A stretch of 54,581 nt of DNA from Pseudomonas sp. PA27(2017) (GCF_001945445.1 NZ_MSXW01000054.1:599-55179), one strand, 5' to 3'; numbered from the stretch's first letter, positions 15,130-23,234 are shown. Translations and numbers: made by a program. Notes: generated by a model from the sequence alone, not told the origin.

Positions 15130-16479
15130 TCAGGCCAGGTTGCTCAGGTCGTCGGTCTCACGCAGGCGCCAGACCCTGGCGATCAGCTCGCCCGCCTCAT
15201 CGCTGCCGCGTTTGCCGGCGAAGGCCAGCAGGCGGCGGAACTTGTCTTCCAGCTCCGTGTGGCTGAGGGTGTTGCCCGGATCGCCCTTGGGCTCGTCGAT
15301 GGCGCCATGCAGGGTGCGACCGTCGGTGGTGACCACCTCGACGCGCCCCAGCCAGCGCGCCGGATAGGCGCCGTCCACCTCGGGGTCGAGGCGCATGCTG
15401 ACCTTGTCGCGAAACTCGGCGACATCGTCATCGGTGAGCGACAGGTTCTCGAACTCGGTAAGCTGCGCCTTGCCATGCACGGCGATCAGGCCGAGCACGG
15501 TGCCCATGGAAAACTTGGCCTGGTGCACGGTCTGCGGTACCACCACGCGACCGAGCACGTCGATGGCGCCCTGGTGCACATGGGTGATGACCTTGGCGAT
15601 ATCGCCATGGCGCAGGCCTTCGCGCTGCATGAGATCGAGCAGCGCATCGGCGGCTGGATGGGTATGACGGCAGGAGGCGTGGAACTTGAACGAGGTTTCG
15701 ACCAGCGCCCAGCGGCTGCCGAGGCGATCCGACAGCTTACTCGGATCGGCGTCGCTGGACATGCCGGCGGCCATGCCCTGCTCGCCCTCGAGAATATTCT
15801 GCGCGCCGGTCAGGCCCTGCTCAGTGAAATACGCGGCCAGCAGGCCATCGGCGGCAGCCTTGGCGGTGTGCAGTTGCTTGGAGTCGGCGGCGTCGCGCAG
15901 GAACTCCCACAGCCCGGCGGCCTGGGTGCCGGCATTGCCGAGCAGATGCACGAACTGCTTCTGGTCGAAGTTCAGCAACTTGCCCACGGCCACGGCGGCG
16001 GCCAGGGTGCCGACCGTCGCCGTGGTGTGGAAGATGCGGTAGTGCGAGCGGCCAAGGAATTCGCCGATGCGGATGCCCGCCTCGTAACCGGTCACCGAGG
16101 CCAGCAACAGCTCGCGGCCGGACTTGCCGAGATCCTGCGCAGCCGCCAGGGCCGCGGGGAACACCACGGTGGCCGGGTGCAGCACCGAGCTGTTATGCAG
16201 GTCGTCCTGCTCCACCAGGTGCGACGACGCGCCGTTGACCAGCGCGGCGAAGTACGCCGAGGTGCCGCGCCCGTTGACCAGGATGCGCGCTGGGCCATCG
16301 GCCGGGCCCATCTTCTGAGCGTAGGCCTCGAACAGCGGGATCGGTCGCGCACCTTCACTGGCCAGGGCCGAGCCGAGCCAGTCGAGGAACAGGTCTTCGG
16401 TGCGATCGAGCACGTAGTCAGGCAGATCGTCGTAACGCAACTCGGCGAGGAAACTTGCCAAGGCTTGGGTATGGCTCAT
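15130..16479 (-). CDS. MmgE/PrpD-family protein
   Basis: MmgE/PrpD fold, 449 residues, the family to which 2-methylcitrate dehydratase and cis-aconitate decarboxylase belong. The N-terminal all-helical domain begins about residue 10 (LASFLAELRYDDLPDYVLDR). Family segments include DWLGSALASEG, NGASSHLVEQDDLHNSSVLHP, AVTGYE-like SVTGYEAGIRIG and FKFHASCRHTHPAADAL. It occupies the position of PA0881. Its step in itaconate use is not established: it might hydrate or isomerise a related acid such as cis-aconitate, mesaconate or citraconate. It is spaced 10 bp from the acyl-CoA dehydrogenase upstream and 14 bp from ict downstream. Confidence 0.86.
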   Translation of the reverse strand: MSHTQALASFLAELRYDDLPDYVLDRTEDLFLDWLGSALASEGARPIPLFEAYAQKMGPADGPARILVNGRGTSAYFAALVNGASSHLVEQDDLHNSSVLHPATVVFPAALAAAQDLGKSGRELLLASVTGYEAGIRIGEFLGRSHYRIFHTTATVGTLAAAVAVGKLLNFDQKQFVHLLGNAGTQAAGLWEFLRDAADSKQLHTAKAAADGLLAAYFTEQGLTGAQNILEGEQGMAAGMSSDADPSKLSDRLGSRWALVETSFKFHASCRHTHPAADALLDLMQREGLRHGDIAKVITHVHQGAIDVLGRVVVPQTVHQAKFSMGTVLGLIAVHGKAQLTEFENLSLTDDDVAEFRDKVSMRLDPEVDGAYPARWLGRVEVVTTDGRTLHGAIDEPKGDPGNTLSHTELEDKFRRLLAFAGKRGSDEAGELIARVWRLRETDDLSNLA

Positions 16480-16489
16480 GACAGGCTCC

Positions 16490-17653
16490 TCAAAAGCTGC
16501 GCGGCAGCTCGAGCAAATGCTCAGCCACGTAGGACATGATCAGGTTGGTGGAGATCGGCGCCACCTGGTACAGGCGGGTCTCGCGGAACTTGCGCTCGAC
16601 GTCGTATTCGTTGGCAAATCCGAAGCCGCCGTGGGTCTGCAGGCAGGCGTTGGCCGCCGCCCAGGAAGCTTCCGCCGCCAGGTACTTGGCCATGTTGGCG
16701 CTGGCCCCGGCGTTCTCGCCGCGGTCGTACTGCTCGCAAGCGCGCCAGCGCATCAGGTCGGCGGCCTCCACTTCGATATGGGCCTTGGCGATAGGGAACT
16801 GCACGCCCTGGTTCTGGCCAATCGGGCGGCCGAACACCACGCGATCACGGGCGTAGGCACTGGCCTTCTCGATGAACCAGCGACCATCGCCGATGCATTC
16901 GGCAGCGATCAGCGTACGCTCGGCGTTGAGGCCATCGAGGATATAGCGAAAGCCCTTGCCCTCTTCGCCGATCAGGCTGCTGGCGGGAATTTCCAGGTTG
17001 TCGAAGAACAGCTCGTTGGTCTCGTGGTTGACCATGTTGGCGATCGGCTGCACGGTCAGGCCGTTGCCGATGGCCTCGCGCAGGTCGACCAGGAAGATCG
17101 ACATGCCTTCGGATTTCTTCTTCACCTCGGCGAGCGGCGTGGTGCGCGCTAGCAGGATCATCAGGTCGGAGTGCTGGATGCGCGAGATCCACACCTTCTG
17201 GCCGTTGATCACGTACTTGTCGCCCTGGCGCACGGCGGTGGTCTTGATCTTGGTGGTGTCGGTGCCGGTGGTCGGCTCGGTCACGCCCATGGACTGCAGG
17301 CGCAGCTCGCCGCTGGCCAGCTTCGGCAGGTAGTAGCTTTTCTGCGCGTCGCTGCCGTTACGCAGCAGGGTGAACATGTTGTACATCTGCCCGTGGATGG
17401 TGCCGGAGTTACCACCGCAGCGGTTCACTTCCTCGAGGATCACCGATGCCTCGGCCAGACCCAGGCCGGAGCCGCCGTATGCTTCCGGGATCATCGCCGA
17501 TAGCCAGCCGGCTTCGGTCATGGCGCTGACGAAGGCCTCGGGAAAGCCCTTCTCCTCGTCGATCTTGCGCCAGTATTCGGCCGGGAATTCGGCGCACAGG
17601 CCACGTACGCCTTCGCGGATGAAATTCAGTTCTTCGCTCTGCTGCGGGGTCAT
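16490..17653 (-). CDS. Acyl-CoA dehydrogenase of the itaconate-type cluster
   Basis: FAD-dependent acyl-CoA dehydrogenase, 387 residues with the usual helical, beta and helical domains. Landmarks are MGVTEPTTGTDTT (flavin contacts), YVINGQKVWIS and QTHGGFGFANEYDVERKFR. The usual C-terminal IYEGT motif is replaced by LYQVAPISTN. GLNAER (Glu245) instead provides the glutamate where isovaleryl- and long-chain acyl-CoA dehydrogenases keep their catalytic base, suggesting a branched substrate. The ATG at 17653 begins MTPQQSEELNF. It corresponds in order to PA0879. It may let the cell use methylsuccinyl- or another saturated branched ester by oxidising it into the itaconyl/mesaconyl-CoA route; that is inference. 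Confidence 0.88.
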   Translation of the reverse strand: MTPQQSEELNFIREGVRGLCAEFPAEYWRKIDEEKGFPEAFVSAMTEAGWLSAMIPEAYGGSGLGLAEASVILEEVNRCGGNSGTIHGQMYNMFTLLRNGSDAQKSYYLPKLASGELRLQSMGVTEPTTGTDTTKIKTTAVRQGDKYVINGQKVWISRIQHSDLMILLARTTPLAEVKKKSEGMSIFLVDLREAIGNGLTVQPIANMVNHETNELFFDNLEIPASSLIGEEGKGFRYILDGLNAERTLIAAECIGDGRWFIEKASAYARDRVVFGRPIGQNQGVQFPIAKAHIEVEAADLMRWRACEQYDRGENAGASANMAKYLAAEASWAAANACLQTHGGFGFANEYDVERKFRETRLYQVAPISTNLIMSYVAEHLLELPRSF

Positions 17654-17692
17654 CTCAATTCCTCGATTCTTGTTGTTTTCGCGGCCGATAGC

Positions 17693-17718
17693 GGTGGATC
17701 GGTGAAGCGTGATCCACC
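17693..17718. repeat. Short inverted repeat between hydratase and dehydrogenase genes
   Basis: GGTGGATC (17693-17700) is mirrored by GATCCACC (17711-17718) with a 10-bp loop, in the 75-bp gap. It resembles a reduced version of the GGTGGAC repeats. A weak attenuating hairpin is possible. Confidence 0.4.
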
Positions 17719-17728
17719 CTCGGCTCAA

Positions 17729-18556
17729 TCATTCGAATTCCACTTCGGCCTGCTGGGCCATGCCCGCGGCATTACCCGCCCACAACTGCGCCCTGCCCGG
17801 CTCATCGACTCGCCCGGCCACCTCGAAGGGGTCGGGCGCAACCAGCGGGCGCAGGCCGCGGTAGGCGAAACGGCGCAGCCGCGCCTGGGGCTGGGCGCGG
17901 CAGAACGCGCGCAGGTTGAGGGTGGCGATCAGCGGGCCATGCACGACCAGGCCGGCGTAACCTTCGGTTTCGGTGACGTAGGGCCAGTCGTAATGGATGC
18001 GATGGCCGTTGAAGGTCACCGCGCTGTAGCGAAACAGCAGCGTCGGGCTCGGCACCACGCCTTCGCGCCAGTCACCGACTGGCAGCGCTTCGCCGGCACC
18101 GCCCTTGGGCGGGCTCGGCTCGCGGTAGACGATGTCCTGTTCCTCGCGGATCGCCAGTTCGCCGTCCTGCAGGTAGTCGTGCTGCACGGTGACGAACAGC
18201 AGTGCGCCGGTGCGCCCGTGCTTTTCCTCGATGTGTTTGATGGTCGAGACCCGGGTGGCCTCGCCGCCGACCCGCAGGGGCGCGATGAACTCGACGCGCC
18301 CACCGGCCCACATGCGATTGCGGTTATCCGCCGGTGGCAGGAAGCCGCCGCGTGCCGGGTGCCCGTCGCCGCCCAGGCCGCTCTCGGCGATGGGCTCCTG
18401 GAAGAATGCCCAATGCCAGAGCGGCGGTAGCGCCTCGCCATGGGCGGGGGTGTCCTCGCCCAGGGTCGCGGCGATGCGCTTGACCAGGTTGCGGCTCAAT
18501 TGATCGTGGGCTTCTTCGGTGCGGCCGATCCAGGCGGCGAAGGCAGAGTCACTCAT
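17729..18556 (-). CDS. ich: MaoC-like itaconyl-CoA hydratase
   Basis: Double hotdog-fold MaoC/FAS1-like hydratase, 275 residues, the length of itaconyl-CoA and mesaconyl-C4-CoA hydratases. The catalytic dyad segment FNGHRIHYDWPYVTETEGYA followed by GLVVHGPL is visible in the C-terminal half. WHWAFFQEP and HPARGGFLPP in the N-terminal half are shared with that group. It would hydrate itaconyl-CoA to (S)-citramalyl-CoA for the CitE-like lyase. The ATG at 18556 (MSDSAFAAWIG) is preferred over an in-frame ATG 36 bp upstream. It is the first gene of the minus-strand operon and divergent from the second LysR gene, as PA0878 is from PA0877. Confidence 0.86.
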   Translation of the reverse strand: MSDSAFAAWIGRTEEAHDQLSRNLVKRIAATLGEDTPAHGEALPPLWHWAFFQEPIAESGLGGDGHPARGGFLPPADNRNRMWAGGRVEFIAPLRVGGEATRVSTIKHIEEKHGRTGALLFVTVQHDYLQDGELAIREEQDIVYREPSPPKGGAGEALPVGDWREGVVPSPTLLFRYSAVTFNGHRIHYDWPYVTETEGYAGLVVHGPLIATLNLRAFCRAQPQARLRRFAYRGLRPLVAPDPFEVAGRVDEPGRAQLWAGNAAGMAQQAEVEFE

Positions 18557-18634
18557 GGTCGATCCCGGCTGTTCTTGGAGTGCAGGCAGCATGCAATCCG
18601 ATGAACGTTCCGAGAATCCGCATTTATTTAAGCC

Positions 18635-18657
18635 GGCGTTCGGCTATGCTGAACGCC
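18635..18657. promoter_or_regulatory. LysR operator between hydratase gene and its regulator
   Basis: GGCGTTCGG and CTGAACGCC form an inverted repeat with perfect 7-bp outer arms (GGCGTTC/GAACGCC). The core TTCGGCTATGCTGAA (18639-18653) fits T-N11-A. It lies 27 bp upstream of the LysR start codon, the usual autoregulatory position, and within the 127-bp divergent promoter region. Confidence 0.7.
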
Positions 18658-18683
18658 ATTTTCCAACTCGCCCTAGAGCCGCC

Positions 18684-19580
18684 ATGCACTTCGACCTGCC
18701 AGACTTGCGCCTCTTCATCCATATCGCCGAATCGCCAAGCCTGACCCAGGGCGCACGCCGTGCCTCCCTGTCGCCAGCGGCGGCCAGCGCGCGCATCAAG
18801 GCGCTGGAAGGCCAGCTGGATACTCGCCTGCTGTACCGCGACAGCCGCGGCGTCGAGCTGACGCCGGCCGGCCAGCGTCTGCTGCAGCACGCGCGACTGA
18901 TCATGCGCCAGGTCGATTACCTGAAAAGCGAGTTCACCGAATACGGCAGCGATTCGGCCGGGCATATCCGCATCTTCGCCAACACCACGGCAGTGACAGA
19001 ATTCCTACCCGAGGTGCTGGCTGGGTTCCTTGCCGAACGCCCCGGCGTGACGGTGGACCTTCAGGAGCGCCTGAGCCGCGATATCGTGCGTGGCGTGATC
19101 GACGGCGGCGCCGACCTGGGCATCATCGCAGGCCCGGTGGAAGCGGCCGGCCTGCAGGTGCTGCACTTCAGCACCGATCGCCTGGTGCTGGTAGTGCCGG
19201 CCGGCCACCCGCTGGCCGGCCGGGAACGCGTCAGCCTGCGCGATACTCTGCAGTACCAGCACATCGGCCTGCACGACGGCAGCACCCTGCTGACCTTTTT
19301 GCGCGAGCATGTCGAGACCTTGGGCGGCACCCTGTCGCTGCGCATTCAGATGTCCAGCTTCGAAGCCATCTGCCGCATGGTCGAGGCCAACGTCGGCATC
19401 GGCATCATCCCCGAGTCCGCCGCCAGCCGGCACCGTCGCACCATGAAACTGCACACCATCGAACTCGACGAGCCTTGGGCCGTGCGCGAACGCAGCATGC
19501 TGGTACGCGATCTGGAGGCGCTGCCGGGCAGCGTGCGGGCGTTAATCGCAACCTTGCTGCCGCAGACCGAGTCCGGCTGA
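18684..19580 (+). CDS. LysR-family regulator of the itaconate-type operon
   Basis: LysR-type regulator, 298 residues. The helix-turn-helix is about residues 4-62 (LPDLRLFIHIAESPSLTQGA...SPAAASARIKALE) and the effector domain about 92-290. It is orthologous by position to PA0877, the itaconate-responsive regulator often called RipR. It shares long stretches with the LysR at 2369-3286, including FLPE.LA.F, GI.AG.VEAAG.QV, RLVLVVP and SFEAICRM. Related effectors are therefore likely. The ATG at 18684 follows an AGAG ribosome site, and the long upstream open frame overlaps the divergent promoter. Itaconate or itaconyl-CoA is the probable inducer, from family knowledge. Confidence 0.9.
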   Translation: MHFDLPDLRLFIHIAESPSLTQGARRASLSPAAASARIKALEGQLDTRLLYRDSRGVELTPAGQRLLQHARLIMRQVDYLKSEFTEYGSDSAGHIRIFANTTAVTEFLPEVLAGFLAERPGVTVDLQERLSRDIVRGVIDGGADLGIIAGPVEAAGLQVLHFSTDRLVLVVPAGHPLAGRERVSLRDTLQYQHIGLHDGSTLLTFLREHVETLGGTLSLRIQMSSFEAICRMVEANVGIGIIPESAASRHRRTMKLHTIELDEPWAVRERSMLVRDLEALPGSVRALIATLLPQTESG

Positions 19581-19835
19581 CCTGGCAAGGCGCCACGAAG
19601 CGAATCTCATCACACTGGTGAGCGGCGTTGCTGGCAAAACGCCGGGCTGACCTCTAGAATCGCCGCCGCAGGAAGCAACCCGCGCCCCTTCCAGGGTCAG
19701 CGTCATGGATCGACTCTTCAAGCGCCCCGCGCCGCCGCCGCAAGTCCGCCCCATGCGTCATCCCTCGTGAAAGTGTCCGGCCGACAACTCCTGCCCGTTA
19801 CAGGCTTGCCTGCCCACTCTGCAAACGAGATTCGT

Positions 19836-20504
19836 ATGAACAAGATCATTACCGCTGGCCTCGCCGGCATGCTCGTGCTGCTCACCGGCTGCGCCACCGA
19901 AAGCTCGCGCACGCTGGAAGTCGCCAAGGTCAACACCGCTACCAGCCAGTACAGCGGCCCGCGCAGCCCAATCGCCGTCGGCAAGTTCGATAACCGCTCC
20001 AGCTACCTGCGCGGCATCTTCAGCGACAGCGTCGACCGCCTTGGCGGGCAAGCCAAGACCATTCTGATCACCCACCTGCAGCAGTCCAATCGCTTCAACG
20101 TGCTGGATCGCGACAACCTCAGCGAACTGCAGCAGGAGTCGGGCTTCTCCAAGCAGGCTCAGCAGATCAAGGGCGCCAACTTCGTGGTCACCGGTGACGT
20201 GACCGAGTTCGGCCGCAAGGAAGTCGGTGACCACCAGCTGTTCGGCATCCTAGGCCGCGGCAAACAGCAGATCGCCTACGCCAAGGTGAATCTCAACATC
20301 GTCGATGTCGCCACCTCCGAAGTGGTGTATTCCAGCCAGGGCGCCGGCGAATACGCCCTGTCGAACCGCGAGATCATCGGCTTCGGCGGCACCGCCAGCT
20401 ACGACTCCACCCTCAACGGCAAAGTGCTCGACCTGGCGATTCGCGAGGCCGTCAACAAGCTGGTCAGCGGCGTCGACAGCGGCGCCTGGCGCCCGGTCAA
20501 GTGA
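19836..20504 (+). CDS. CsgG/HfaB-family outer membrane lipoprotein
   Basis: Lipoprotein of the CsgG/HfaB superfamily, 222 residues, first of a three-lipoprotein operon. The signal peptide ends in lipobox LLTGC (Cys19), and Ala at +2 predicts the outer membrane. Family segments are IAVGKFDNRSSYLRGIFSDS, LITHLQQSNRFNVLDRDNLS, KGANFVVTGDVTEFGRKEVG and YAKVNLNIVDVATSEVVYSSQGAGEYALSNREI. True CsgG forms the curli secretion pore, but no curli subunit genes are nearby, so a different envelope role is likely. The ATG at 19836 gives a proper signal peptide; the longer frame does not. Its stop is 14 bp upstream of the next start. Confidence 0.88.
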   Translation: MNKIITAGLAGMLVLLTGCATESSRTLEVAKVNTATSQYSGPRSPIAVGKFDNRSSYLRGIFSDSVDRLGGQAKTILITHLQQSNRFNVLDRDNLSELQQESGFSKQAQQIKGANFVVTGDVTEFGRKEVGDHQLFGILGRGKQQIAYAKVNLNIVDVATSEVVYSSQGAGEYALSNREIIGFGGTASYDSTLNGKVLDLAIREAVNKLVSGVDSGAWRPVK

Positions 20505-20518
20505 GCGAGGGGCGAACG

Positions 20519-20866
20519 ATGAAATCTCCACTTCTGCTCACCACCGTATTGGCCGCCGCCCTACTGGGCGGCTGCGCGCAGCAACCCAAATCCCTCTACT
20601 ACTGGGAGGGCTACCAGCAGCAGGTCTACCAGCGCTTCGAGAACACCACCGGCACCGAGGAGCAGATCGCCGCGCTGGAAGCCAGCGCACAGAAGGCGCG
20701 CGCCGCTGACCGCACCCTGCCACCGGGCTTCCACGCCCACCTCGGCATGCTCTACGCGGAGATCGGCAAGCCCGATCAGGTACGCCAGCAATTCGAAACC
20801 GAGAAAGCCCTGTTCCCCGAGTCCGCGCAGTACATGGACTTTCTGATGCGCAATATGGCCAAGTGA
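20519..20866 (+). CDS. DUF4810-family lipoprotein
   Basis: Small lipoprotein, 115 residues, lipobox LLGGC (Cys19). The mature part begins AQQPKSLYYWEGYQQQVYQR, the DUF4810 signature, then a helical repeat-like region (EEQIAALEASAQKARAADRT, HLGMLYAEIGKPDQVRQQFE). The second half resembles a single tetratricopeptide-like helix pair. The ATG at 20519 follows GAGGGGCG; a GTG overlapping the previous stop at 20501 is an alternative. It is always found, as far as I know, between CsgG-like and DUF799 genes, so it probably assembles with them at the outer membrane. The molecular function is unknown. Confidence 0.85.
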   Translation: MKSPLLLTTVLAAALLGGCAQQPKSLYYWEGYQQQVYQRFENTTGTEEQIAALEASAQKARAADRTLPPGFHAHLGMLYAEIGKPDQVRQQFETEKALFPESAQYMDFLMRNMAK

Positions 20867-20871
20867 CCGAC

Positions 20872-21534
20872 ATGCCTCTACTGACCTCTCTCAGAACCCT
20901 CGCGGCACTGGCCGCGCTCGCCCTGCTGGCCGGTTGCGCCACCCAGCAGCCCTACGACTACAGCGCTTTCAAGGAAAGCAGCCCGGCGTCCATACTGGTG
21001 CTGCCGCCGGTCAACAAATCGCCGGACATCAAGGCCACCTTCAGCATGTACTCGCTGATCACCGCGCCCCTGAGCGAGGCCGGCTACTACGTGCTGCCGG
21101 TGGCGGTGGTCAACGAGACCTTCAAGCAGAACGGCATGGCCAACGCCGAAGAAATTCGCGAAGTCCCGCCGCAGAAGCTCTACGAGATCTTCGGTGCCGA
21201 CACCGTGCTGTACATCGACGTGACCGAGTACGGCAGCAGCTACAAAGTGATCAGCAGCGAGGTGGCGGTGGCCGCCAGCGCCACCCTGGTCGACCTGCGC
21301 ACCGGCAAGGAGCTGTGGAAAGGCATCGCCCGGGCCAGCAGCGCCGAGCAGCAGCAGAACAGCGGCGGCGGCTTGGCCGGCATCCTGATCACCGCGCTGG
21401 TCAATCAGGTGATGAACAGCCTGAACGATCGCGGCCATGAAATCGCCGGCATCACCAGTGCCCGCCTGCTGAGCAGCAACCCGGTCAACGGCATTCTGCC
21501 CGGCCCCCGCGCGCGGCCCGTCAGCGCTCGCTAA
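20872..21534 (+). CDS. DUF799-family lipoprotein (GNA1162-like)
   Basis: Lipoprotein of 220 residues with lipobox LLAGC (Cys22), related to Neisseria GNA1162. ASILVLPPVNKSPDIKATFS and YVLPVAVVNETFKQNG match the family, and the fold resembles the nucleotide-free TolB-N-like domain also seen in CsgG. The C-terminus has a Gly-rich segment (SGGGLAGILITALVNQVMNS) that could insert in a membrane. The ATG at 20872 is 5 bp past the previous stop; a GTG at 20863 overlapping that stop is possible. It is the third gene of the lipoprotein operon and is followed by a strong terminator. Its biochemical role is unknown. Confidence 0.86.
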   Translation: MPLLTSLRTLAALAALALLAGCATQQPYDYSAFKESSPASILVLPPVNKSPDIKATFSMYSLITAPLSEAGYYVLPVAVVNETFKQNGMANAEEIREVPPQKLYEIFGADTVLYIDVTEYGSSYKVISSEVAVAASATLVDLRTGKELWKGIARASSAEQQQNSGGGLAGILITALVNQVMNSLNDRGHEIAGITSARLLSSNPVNGILPGPRARPVSAR

Positions 21535-21544
21535 GGCCCGCCAC

Positions 21545-21570
21545 ACGAGCCCGTACCACCGGGCTCGTTT
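21545..21570 (+). terminator. Terminator after the lipoprotein operon
   Basis: ACGAGCCCG (21545-21553) pairs with CGGGCTCGT (21560-21568), followed by TTCTCTTCTTTCT. It closes the plus-strand operon just before the convergent phhR gene. Confidence 0.8.
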
Positions 21571-21579
21571 CTCTTCTTT

Positions 21580-23133
21580 CTACTCCTTGCCCACCCCATG
21601 TTCGCGCAGCTTGTTGGCGATGGTGGTGTGGGACACACCCAGGCGCTTGCCGAGCAGGCGGCTGCTCGGGAATTCGCCGTGCAGGCGCTCCAGCACGGCT
21701 TTCTCGAAACGCCCGACGATGGCGTCCAGCCCGCCCTCCAGCGAGAAGTCGCCCAGCGGCTGCGCCGCGCCGTAACCCGGCAGGCGAATATGCTCAGGCT
21801 TGACCACCGCGCCCTCGCACAGTGACACCGCCTGGAACAGCACGTTCTCCAGCTGCCTGACGTTGCCCGGCCAATGGTAACGGCCGAGCTTCTCCAGCGC
21901 GGCGGGCGCCAGGCCCGGTAGGGGGCAGCCGATCTGTCGGCTGGCGCGGTCGAGAAAATGCTCGGCCAGAGGCTGCAGGCCATCCAGGCATTCACGCAGC
22001 GGCGGGATGTGCAGGCTCAGCACGTTGAGCCGGTGGTAAAGGTCTTCCCGGAATTCGCCGCGAACGCACAGCTCGGAAAGGTCGACCTGGGTGGCGCAGG
22101 TGACCCGCACATCCAGGTAGACCTCCTCGTCGCTGCCGACTCGCCGGAAGCAGCCATCCTGCAGGAAGCGCAACAGCTTGGCCTGCAGACGCGGGCTCAT
22201 TTCGCCGACGCCATCGAGAAACAGTGTGCCGCCTGCGGTCAGCTCCAGCAGGCCCAGCTTGCCTTCGGCGCGGGCGCCCTCGAAGGCGCCGGGGCCGTAG
22301 CCGAACAGCTCGGTCTCGGCCATCGACTCCGGCAAACCCGCGCAATTCAGGGCCATAAATGGCGACTGTCCGCGCGGGCTGGCCAGGTGGCAGGCGCGGG
22401 CCAGCAACTCCTTGCCGGTTCCGGTTTCGCCTTCGATCAGCAGCGGTGCATCCAGCGGCGCCATGCGCCTCGCCTCGCGCACCACGGCCGCCATCATCCT
22501 GGAGCTCTGGAAGATGCTGTCGAAGCCACGCAGCTCCTGCTTGCGCACCTGATAGATACGCTCGCCAACGCGGTCGGCGCGGTGCAGGGTCAGCACTGCG
22601 CCGGCCATGGCTTCGCTGTCTTCGTGCTCGCTCTGCAGCGGCGCGATATCGGCGAGAAACACATCGCCGCAGACTTTCACCCGTAGCCCGTTGATGCGCG
22701 AGCGATTGGCCCGCACCAGCTCCGGCAAATCGAAATCCTCGACGTAGCGCGACAGCGCGATGCCCGGCACCTCGTCCACGCGCACGCCGAGCAGCGCTGC
22801 TGCGGCCCGATTGGCGGCGACGATGCTGCCGCCCATGTCGACGGACAGCACCGGGAATTCCAGGGCGCCGAGCAGCGCGTTTAGTTCCAAGTGCCTGCGC
22901 TCACTGGGCATCAACCCCACACGCTTGACGCCGAACACACCGGTGATGGCCTCGAACTTGGCGCGCAGGGCCTGGAATTGCAGATTGATCAGGTTGGGGC
23001 AATGCAGGTAGATGGCGTTGCCCTGTTCACCGCCAACCTCGCCACGGGCGACGTTGATGCCGTAGTCGACCAGCAGTTCGAGGATGTCACGCAGGATGCC
23101 CACACGGTTCTGGCAATGGATCTTGATACGCAT
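21580..23133 (-). CDS. phhR: PhhR, TyrR-type regulator of aromatic amino acid catabolism
   Basis: TyrR/PhhR regulator, 517 residues. An ACT domain (about 1-75, MRIKIHCQNRVGILRDILEL) senses aromatic amino acids. A PAS domain follows (about 80-190), then an AAA+ domain (about 205-435, Walker A GETGTGKE, FLDGVGEMS Walker B) and a Fis-type C-terminal helix-turn-helix (SSRLLGKRLGVSHTTIANKL). The AAA+ loop reads GAFEGA instead of the sigma54-contacting GAFTGA, as expected for TyrR-like proteins that act with sigma70. The ATG at 23133 gives the standard N-terminus. It is divergent from phhA, and the intervening DNA holds a TyrR-type box. It activates phenylalanine and tyrosine breakdown. Confidence 0.94.
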   Translation of the reverse strand: MRIKIHCQNRVGILRDILELLVDYGINVARGEVGGEQGNAIYLHCPNLINLQFQALRAKFEAITGVFGVKRVGLMPSERRHLELNALLGALEFPVLSVDMGGSIVAANRAAAALLGVRVDEVPGIALSRYVEDFDLPELVRANRSRINGLRVKVCGDVFLADIAPLQSEHEDSEAMAGAVLTLHRADRVGERIYQVRKQELRGFDSIFQSSRMMAAVVREARRMAPLDAPLLIEGETGTGKELLARACHLASPRGQSPFMALNCAGLPESMAETELFGYGPGAFEGARAEGKLGLLELTAGGTLFLDGVGEMSPRLQAKLLRFLQDGCFRRVGSDEEVYLDVRVTCATQVDLSELCVRGEFREDLYHRLNVLSLHIPPLRECLDGLQPLAEHFLDRASRQIGCPLPGLAPAALEKLGRYHWPGNVRQLENVLFQAVSLCEGAVVKPEHIRLPGYGAAQPLGDFSLEGGLDAIVGRFEKAVLERLHGEFPSSRLLGKRLGVSHTTIANKLREHGVGKE

Positions 23134-23216
23134 GACGGCCGCTCTTGTTATTTTCGTCAAGGTTTCTTGCCAGTCTAGAGGAAGCTGCCAAGCCAGGAAC
23201 AGGCTTTCCCGCGTGA

Positions 23217-23234
23217 CGTAATGCTTTCTTTACG
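23217..23234 (+). promoter_or_regulatory. PhhR/TyrR box upstream of phhA
   Basis: CGTAAT-N6-TTTACG matches the TyrR consensus TGTAAA-N6-TTTACA, with symmetric GTAA/TTAC cores. It lies 83 bp upstream of the phhR start and 114 bp upstream of the phhA start, suited to control both divergent genes. Confidence 0.65.

Noticed and set aside
18519..18683. Upstream extension of the second LysR gene
   Set aside because: It overlaps the divergent promoter and operator and lacks similarity; the ATG at 18684 gives the standard helix-turn-helix position.
19705..19770. Small frame of 21 codons beginning MDRLFKRP upstream of the CsgG-like gene
   Set aside because: Short, proline-rich, weak ribosome site and no relation to its neighbours; probably chance.
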